DNA from: Arbacia lixula
Taxonomy: Eukaryota > Echinodermata > Echinoidea > Arbacioida > Arbaciidae
Length of the DNA: 64,000 nucleotides
Assembly (NCBI GenBank): GCA_963669155.1
Contig: OZ022591.1
Coordinates: 3,625,797-3,689,796 of the forward strand
Direction of reading: 5' to 3'
Below the pieces are notes generated by a model. It had not been told where the DNA came from. It made no database searches and saw nothing but the letters and a program-made list of their open reading frames with translations. Shown here piece by piece: positions 25,001-35,000 of this stretch. Every line of letters begins with the position of its first letter. The first letter of the stretch is position 1. Made by a program: the position numbers and the translations under genes.

Positions 25001-28000
25001 CGGTCGGGTGACAGTGGAGTAAGACTATGATAAAGCTATATACCATTACAGTGTCAAATACGTCACAATGCACAGTTTACTTTTCATTCACTTAACACTA
25101 CGGCATACTAACTGGCGAAGAGAAGAATGGATTCCATCATGACATGCGCCAACCTCGATACAAGGATGGCAATAAATCTATAAACCCACAATATGTAGCA
25201 ACACATAGCTTTGTTTTTTCAAACTATAATTCTGCCAATGTGAGCATTTCTGCATTTTTCTTTAAATAACCTGTTTATAATGGACTCATAATGAAGTATT
25301 GGCGTAGTTTCAGTGTTTATGCATTTTGAAACAGGAGCTTTCCATGATTTTTTTTATCGTTTTGTACGGAATTTTGAAGGGCCAACCTCTGTTCCTCTTA
25401 ACCTTTGACCTTCTATTCCTTTCAAATTTTGACTTCAACACATTTCTTCTTCGTAACCTGGACATTCCTACTTCCCATGCCGTGTACGCTTCCTCAGCCT
25501 ACCACAGTCCAACCTGACTTTCAGGCTTTCGGATATTTTAAACCAAATTATCCTAAACCAAAAAAATCAAGATAGGGGACTGACTGTAACAGAGTGATCA
25601 TTCTTCTAATCGATAACATCTCAGACGGAGGAAAGAGGGGATTGATATACTGTCTGCTAAAATGAGAACTAGACTCTATATTGAAGCCTAGGTACTAGGG
25701 TGTGAGATGCGTGGACACAACCCAGTCTGGTAACAACTATATCTGATGACACAGACTACGCCCTAATGACGGCATAGCTCCTCTGGCTTCTTCCCCTCGC
25801 AGAGGAGAGTGAGGATGGGATTGGGGCATAGTCTGTGTTACCAGACATAGTTGTTAACAGACTGGGTTGTGTCCATGCATCTGACAGCTTAGTACCTAGG
25901 CTATCTGTATTGTTGTGTGGATAATAAATGCCCAAGGAGCTGGAAACAAGGCTAACCAAAGGTCTAACGTTTGACGAAAACAGTTACGACCTAGCCATAA
26001 ATCTCCACCAAATCGACCCATGACGCGGGAAGGTCGCGTGCTGTACGGTCTGCATGTGTTTTGAATGTTATGACGACGGTTGGGAAGGGAGGGTGGGTAA
26101 GGAAAGGAGGGGGGGGGGGTATACTCATGCTGCCACTTTAGAGGCAAAAACAACAAATATGTGTGAAGGATACATACCACATGACGGAGCAGTCAAAATT
26201 CACCAACATCCATTTGTTTGGATTGAAGTTGAAGGAGTCCACGTACTGTTATAAGAATGGGATATGTTCACACAACGGTCAGTCTTCATCATCGTTACTC
26301 CACGTATAAAGATAAAGTTGTATTGTGTGAGATCATATAACTCCTACCGCGTTTAGACAGATCTCCTTTTTTTAAATTGATTAAATTAATGAATATACAA
26401 TTATGCACTACGTTAAAGTTTATTTCAAAACCTGTGAAAAGGGTCATTGGTTTATAATTCACCGTGACTAGACGCTGTTCCTGGTATACTTTTGTTAATG
26501 TTTGTGATGTCAAGACGTCAGTGACACTTGTCTTGTTTCTTCGCGATCAATACTTGGGTACAAATCATCTGGAGGGAGTTAAATACATTTTGGCAAGTGA
26601 TTTCAAGAAGAATGCAGCCTCGCTTCATTGGAGAAGCCTCAGGTACGACTTGGCTTGAAATTTACCTCGAAACCGGTGAGGAGGTACCTAAACTCAGGGC
26701 AGATGAGTGCGTTGCCACCGTACGCGCCGTCAACGTGAAACCACAATCCCCGCTCCTCACATATCACACCCAGTTCGTCTATTGCGTCAGACGCGCAGCA
26801 GCCAGTCGTTCCGAGCGTTCCGCATACCTGGATATACACAAATGGCACATAACAAATATAAAATTCAGCATGGGACGACTGTCGCATCAGAATGTGGATT
26901 GGCATTACAAGCTTCAACGTTGAAGTTGTAATGGACTCTTTGAAACGACACCTCTCAATTAAAGTAGCACCATCCGCTGAAAAAACAAAAGCCAACGAGT
27001 GTCTTTATAACGAAATGGTTGTATGAAGTAGAAAGTGACGACAGGAATGATTCGTCAATCGTATTAAAATCCATTTGAGGCCAAAAGTTTACATACACCC
27101 ATGGAATTCAGTAACATTTATTCGCTTGTCAAACATCGTAATAATTACTACATCTTCAGAAATACAAATACCACCATGACGAATTTGGTATCAAATGAGA
27201 AAGCGTGTTAAGCTCTTTGACATTTTTGGAATGCCATCGGGATGAAATTATATTTTAGGTGAAATTTTCTTTGAAGAAAATAAAGTAATATTCGCGCGCG
27301 TGCCAAATGTATTCCATTGTTTGTTATTAAATTTTCAAATATCGTTTCATAGAAATATATAAATGTCAAATCTATGATTTATATTACACTTTCTATTATG
27401 ATATGCCACCACTGAACAAAAAAGTGTCATCTGAAATGCCTGTGTTGTGAAGTAACTCGAACAAATGTGAAATGATTTTGTTAAGTTTCTTATTTAGATT
27501 TTTTTTTTAAATATTATGATTATGGGGAAAAATGACTCCTATATATTTTCCAACTCCTGATGACAAAGAAATGTAATGAAGGAGCATGAAATATTAATTT
27601 GTTTAATATCAAATTCGTCGTGAAAGCACAAATATTTTTATGATATTTGGCAAGTGGCAACTTTCATTTGAATTTCCTGGGTGTATGTAAACTTCTGACT
27701 TCAGCTGCATGTATTCTGCATCCCCCTTGTTGTCGAAAATCAATCCTGATTATTTTTTAATCACGATTACAATCAATAAAGATAATGAATGTTAAATACT
27801 CACATAGAAAGGTACTAATCCTCTTTCCTCGTCGAGCTGTAGGTTAAAAAGAGGAAAAAGATGTAAAAAATCGATTTGTGTCAAAATAAATGTTAAGGAA
27901 ACAAGTTGAGAAAGTGAAATGCTATAATGCCTACCAGATCTAACCAATAGGGACATGCATACGTTTTAAATATCGAGGTTGTCATATAACAGTGCTTCTA

Positions 28001-29007
28001 AGCCCCTCCTTTCAAGGATCAACAAGTGAAATGTTTCATTATGAACAGGGCAATTCCCTTCGCGACCCACTCCCGACTCTAGATAGTCCAGGTTCCAGAC
28101 GCATTAATCAACCCTAATTTGTGTACACAGCGCGCGACGTAGCCTAGGTACTAGGCTGTGAGGTGCATGGATATAACCCCGTCTGTTAACAACTATGTCT
28201 GGTAACACAGACTATGTCCTAATCCCATTCTCGCTCCAATCCTGACAGGGGAGCAAACTGTATGATTTATATTTATATGCGAATGTATGTTTGCATTAAG
28301 TTTATTGTTTTTATGTTCATGTGCACGGGTCTATGAATGTCTTTCCATTATTCCCCATTATTTCCCAGGTTTAAAACAAAAATAACCTGCAAAAGGGCTA
28401 CCCTGTCTTTAAAACAGGCGATTTAAAATGTTGATTTTGGACATATACATGATATTGTAGAATATGACACAATTAAAAAAAAATGGGGCCAATATGGTGA
28501 TATGGGGTAGACCTTTACCGCCATGTTATTAATGGGTGCACTATGGTATTACTGGTGAGAGCTTGTGAGCCTTTATAGCGTTACATCTGGTCTTTAAGGT
28601 GTGCTTGTTCCATCTAAGAATACGGTTAATACTAAAAAATATCAATAAAAAATGTTTCTTATATAGCGCATTTCAAAACTGATGGAATTCTCAATGCGCT
28701 GTTGCGTTCTGCCCCATGAGGTTAACATTAAATTCAGCTGAACAGAATAATCAATGTTTTTACCTGGATTGCTTCTAGGAGTGTGGTCCCCCGGAGTGAG
28801 TACTGATCGTCTGTCGGTAGCTGGTGTGTCTTCACAAATGAGATGATTCCCGCCTTTTCTACCGACGAATGTGCCTATCATTACAAGAGAAAAAAGCGAG
28901 GGAAATGGTAGCTTTCATATTGGGCATTTAAAAGTCATGGAGGTGGTGGGGGCGAGGCAGGGGCATGTCAAGGGGGTACAGGAGAGAGAAGGAGAGAAGG
29001 AGAGAGG

Positions 29008-29041
<34 letters not shown>

Positions 29042-32000
29042 GAGAAGGAGAGAGAGAGAGAGAGGGAGAAGGAGAGAGAGAATAAGAGGGAGGGATCTTA
29101 CAAGATTTGAACAGTAGGCCACCAGTTTGGTCAGTAATACGCCGTCTTCTTCATCCGGGTATTTCTCCTTGAGTTTGCGCAGTGCAGCCGTTCTTGCTGC
29201 CAGCATCGTGACTAGTGTGCATTCACTGGCCGATCCCTATGACGTCACAAAGAAAATCTATATAAAAACTGCATCACTGTTACTTGTCAAAGACCCCAAT
29301 GACAAAATTCCAAGTCTTTGCAGACTTTGCTATGTTAAGGTAATGTTGGCAATTGTTAAGTATGTTCATGGAATATGGTCTTCCTCCAAGGACACTCTTG
29401 ATCGAAATCCTCGATAGTACATGCATTGCTGTATTATTTCACAGTTTCGTTTTAGTTTCTAATTTCTGATGGAGGGCAAGGAAATAAGGGGGGGGGGGAG
29501 GGCAGGAAGGGGCCCACATTTCAGCAGTTCAAAAGTCAAAACATGGGAACCCCTCGTCTTAACGAAATGATTATGCAATAAAACCATCTCCATCATACTG
29601 TTGGGGGTGTGCTTAGACCCCCCACTAAGCCATTCTGTATACCTCCTGGGGAGAAATGTATAGTCAGTCACCGAGAACACTGTTTATTTGGGGGAAGTGC
29701 ATGCGAAGTGTGACATTGACATGAACGCAAAGATCATATCGATAAAATATCCTACGACTCCAACGAACAAGGATTCACACATCAGAAAGGTCATAGATAT
29801 ACTATCAGGGAGAAACGGGAGTCGAGCGCGATTTGGAGCAAAAAGTCTTAAATCTCGGAGGTCTACGAATGACTTTGATTTTACAATGTTAACCATATCA
29901 AGCATTAAAGATTACATTTAGAAAGGGGTGGGGGGGGGGGGAGATATGATGCACGAAGGGGTAAAATGCTTGGTGTTCACCTGAATGACTCCGCCCCCTC
30001 TGCAGTTGTCTGCAAAGGGGAGCAGGTGTTTCGGAAGGTGTAGCATGCGGCCCAGCCAGTCAATCATAATCGTCTCCAGCTCGGTGCACACGGGGCTTGC
30101 AGCCTGTAGGAATGAATAACCAGTAGAGTATATAAACGAAGTAGTGTCGTCATATGAGCATATCATCAAGACAGCTGGTTCTAAACAAAATCACTCCAGT
30201 GAGAGGTTTACCGGTCCGATATTGTCTAACGGGCTAGTGTCGGGCACCATGAATAATTACAGTCCCTGATGTGATCACCACTGCTTGCTCTACTCGCATA
30301 ATTTAGACCCAGTTGTCTTGATAACAATGCTCAAACGACGTCACATTTCAGTACTCTATGGGCGTGTTTATCAACTCTTTTTTGGGTAGAATTAAGGTTT
30401 ACAAACGCGTTTAATTTTTTTTTAAAACGCGTTTAAACGAGTTGATAAACGCAAAGGTGTTTTGATTAGGGGGTTTGGAAAGCTAAAGCTGTTTTGAAAC
30501 ACGCAAATTTGTACGATCCTAAACGCGTTTAAAGGAGCGAGATAAACGCAAAGCTGTTTTGAAACGCGTTTAAACCACGTGTTTTCGGTGAAAAGGCCGG
30601 TTTTCGACTTGGGGACCATCGCAGACGACACGACACGACATCATTCGTGCGACTCCGCTATTGGCCGAATTGTAGTGCCCGGTCATTGGAATTATGTTGG
30701 TAGGTGACGTCACATTTTCATTACGATTGCGGTATTGTGGAAAATCGTTTCGTCTGCGATGGCCTCTATTAGAATTTGTGTTTGGTCTTGACCCGATCGC
30801 AAGGCCAATCAACTCTTTACAACGTACATGCAGAGTTACGATTGATTGGTTTAAATCGCTAGTCATATTGAGACCAATCGCAAGTCTGTATATAGACAGA
30901 GCCCTACTTTCCTATGTAAATTTAAATTACGTCTACCATGTTTGGTTGCAGCTTAGATTCGTCTGTTATAATTGTGCTACATGAGATATTCTCTACGTTA
31001 TTTGTGTTTTGGTTTTGCTTCGAGTATTAAACCAACATCTGCATACAACCTCAATTATCACTGTCACTATCACCCTATTACCACAACCACTACCACCATC
31101 CCAACTATTTTACCATCTACTGCAGATATCAACCTACCCAAGACAATTACCTATCACTTGCAAAATGGCCACTCTTAATGCTTAATGCTCTTAATGGCTC
31201 CTCAAAGATGTCACAATTATTTTATACCAATATATGTTTTTAACAATGGTGTCATCTTAGTTACGATTTCGGGACTTCCTACATTTGCATTACAGGCAAT
31301 TAGCCCTCAGTTTCACAGTTTCGTGCTACATGTATATGTTTACTAATTCGGGATAGCCTCGGTACTAGGCTGTGAGGTGTATGTACACAAACCAGTATAC
31401 CAACAACTACGTCTGTTAACACAGACTATGCCATAAACCCATCTTCGCTTGAGAGGGGAAGGAGCCAGAGGAGCCATGACGTAATTAGGGCGTAGTCTGT
31501 GTTACCAGACATAGTTATTAACAGACTGGGTTGTGTCCATGCACCTCACAGCCTAGTACTGAGGCTAAATTCGGGCTGATAAAGTCGTACACTTACCCAT
31601 GAGAAGCCCACACAGCCAATGGCGTCTGAGAGCATATCAGCCAGGATGCTTGGGTAGGAGTTACCAGCAGGGAAATAGGCGTGGAACCGGGGGTGCTGCC
31701 AGTGCGTGACCTGTTAAGAAAACGGCATAATTCGTTGAAGACAGCCCGTCCCTTTTTCAGATCACCACAAAACCATCGAAAAATTGACAAACTTTAGAGA
31801 AGTACTAGAAAGCTGTATATTCATAATTTTAAACTGATACGTAGTGTAAAATTCAAATAATGCACGTAAACAACGTCAGATTAATAGTCTTTACCGGGCT
31901 CTTAGCAGTTTGTGTTGAAATATCTGCTTTATTGATTAATCTGTTGATTAACTTATAAAACGCATTATGAAAAAAATTGTTCTATAGAAGGAATCATCTT

Positions 32001-35000
32001 CAAAGTTTGGTAATTTCTCATAAAATTAGGATTTCACACATGCATAATTACCAGACATATACTCCAACAAAGACTAATACTTTTTTCGTAGTACGAAAAA
32101 AGTCGGTTTGAAATTTAACGGCTGAAATTTTTACATATACAGAAAGCTTCAACATGCTATATTCTTAGAAATGGTCTTGAATCACACTTTCTTCAATTTA
32201 CGATCGTGATAGACGATTTCAAATTTTAAGCTTGCAAAAGGGACGGACAATCTTTAACCCTTTGCGTATCTAATGAGCAAGCGCTCCATTGGAGTTGCGT
32301 GCAAACCTGTGCACGTGTTTTTGCTTTCCAATTCAATTCTTTATTCATTTAACAAACATAATAAACAATGTTCAAGAACAATGAATTCACAATTATGAAT
32401 TCTGGTATCAGCAGAAAGCAATCGAGGCGCTTAAATCGTTAAAAGTTCAGTTGGTTGTAATAAAAGTAGAAACTTGAAAGAAGCAAATTGGTGAAGGTTA
32501 GACAAAATCCGTCAAAGGATAAAAGAGTTATGACTTGTCCAGTTCTTGATTATGTGACGTCACTTGCGAGGTACCCAGTTATAGGTTGTGGGCTAATTAA
32601 GTTTTTTTTTAAATAACCACCTTTTCAAAAGAATATAGACCATTTAAATTGTGCATTTCATATATCAGGAGACACACGATTTTACACATACGCCTCTATG
32701 AATAAGATGAAATTAATTCCTTCATCAAAGAACAGAAAAAAAGCGCAATTGATAGAACCATGCAGCACACAACATAATGATGCGTCTGCGAGATAGACTA
32801 GTGTCTGTTTCCAGCCCGCAAATAATTATTTTTCCCCAAGAGTTCTGCCATACTCGCGATAACTTTGAAGAAAACCGGCGGTGCGGCGGCCAGCGGCGCG
32901 GCCGGGGCTCGCATTGCACGCACTGCTTGCATTCAATGAAATGCGACAAGTTGAGATGGCAAGCAGCCAGTGTGTGCGTATCATTTTAATGTTAAAGTTA
33001 TGGTGAATAATTTACTGCAAAAGCACGAAACTGAAAGAACAGACGGCTTTCACTAGCTGGAATTCAATGGGTGTTCGATGTACACGTATGATATCGCTCC
33101 AGACACATGCACATCCAGTGAACGTTTGAACTGCAAGCCTCCCTAAATGTACATCCAGCATAGTAACTTAACTCTAATACGCACAAAGCTCACAAAACAG
33201 CGCTTTATCTGGCTCACAAGGGGTTAATAACTGAGTGAAGGTGACATTGTGTCTGGTGACAGCCGGGGTGACGTGTACAGGTATGTGAGAGTTTCCACAT
33301 GATATCCACGCGCTCAATAAACCAGACAAGGTATTTGTCATCGACATTCTCAGGTCAGAGGTTAAAACCAGGTGGCCCTGTCCGGACTAGCTAAAACAAA
33401 GCTTTCTGCGAAAAGCGCGACCTCGGCGCCTCCTTTTTCCCCCCTTGATCATAAAATGTCGTCACCATCCCAGCGAATAAAAGCGCCATGGTTATATGAT
33501 GCTCGTTTATAATCTTACCGTCCAAGCTTTCTAGCCTATCTACCAGGCTGTTGGGTGTTTTTAAACCAAAATATTCAATAAAGGGGTCTGGTTGTAGCAG
33601 ACTAATCATTCTCGATTTCGTCTACAGCTCCCCCGAACTTTAGGGCATATGGAACGGACTGAGAAAAATAGAGAAGGATGCAGTAAATAGTCTTAGAATA
33701 TTAGACCCTATTTGACGGGTTGGTAAATAAATATCCCACAGGCTGGAGGCCAGGCTATTTGATCTCTGAAAGAGAGGCACTTCTCGTTAGATTGAGGGTT
33801 GGATTCCAGATATGTTTGGCCAAGGGATGACCCTTCTTGGAGAGCTTGAGGTGAGATAATAAACAATGGACCGGGAAGCGCACACGGTCGGTGTCAGTAA
33901 TACAAGAAAGGCAATTAAGCGCATGGGGGAGATGAGGTGCGGAAAAGTAAGGAGATTCATTTTGTCTTTAAAGCGATAGTTCACCCTGAAGATTAGTTGC
34001 TTTCAATAAAACCAGAAACATAAGAGAAAAATTAGTGACGGTTTGACGAACATCCGTCAAAGGATAAGAAAGTTATGAACTTTTGAAATGTCAATTTTGT
34101 GACGTCACGTGCGAGGTGCTCTCCCATATATTTGACAATGGAATATTTTTTTTCATACAGGTATGTGTGTAAAAGCGCACAAGTAAAAACATGGATATCT
34201 TTTTGAGAAAAAACACTCCTTTCGAAAAAAAATATGTATAGAACATATGGGAGAGCATCTCGCATCTGACGTCACAAAATTTAAATCTTTTAAAGATCAT
34301 AACTTTCTTATCTTTCGACAGAGTGGTAAAACCTTCACTCCACGCATCTCCTTTTATTGGAACCAACTCAATTTATGGGAGGCTACATCAAAAGACGCAG
34401 AAATGAGTGCCTGGCAGCTTTTGATATCTTGATGTTACAGGGACCATGATGTGACCGATACATGCACCGAGTTAGATAAGCACGATCGTTGTAATTTAGC
34501 ACATAGATTACAGGAATTATCTATCAGCAACCATGGTACTAGCAAACAACATGAAATGATCAGCATTTTTTCTCACTCTTAATGACTTTGGAGTGGATGT
34601 CGGTTAGTTCACTCTCACCACCAGCACCGCCATCAACATCACCACCACCACCACCACCACTATCAACATCACCATTATCAACATCACCACCACCACCACC
34701 ACCACTATCAACATCACCATCATCAACATCACCACCACCACCACCACTATCAACATCAACATCAACATCAACATCAACATCACCACCATCACCATGCACC
34801 ACCACCACCACCACTACTATCAACATCACCATCATCAACATCACCACCACCACCATAAAAATATTACCACCACCGTTACGACCCCATCGCCATTATCACC
34901 TTCACCATCAACCACCATTTTCCTTATCCCCATCCCCACTACCACACATCAACACCAACACTAGCACTATCACCCACACCACAATCAGCATCACTACTAT

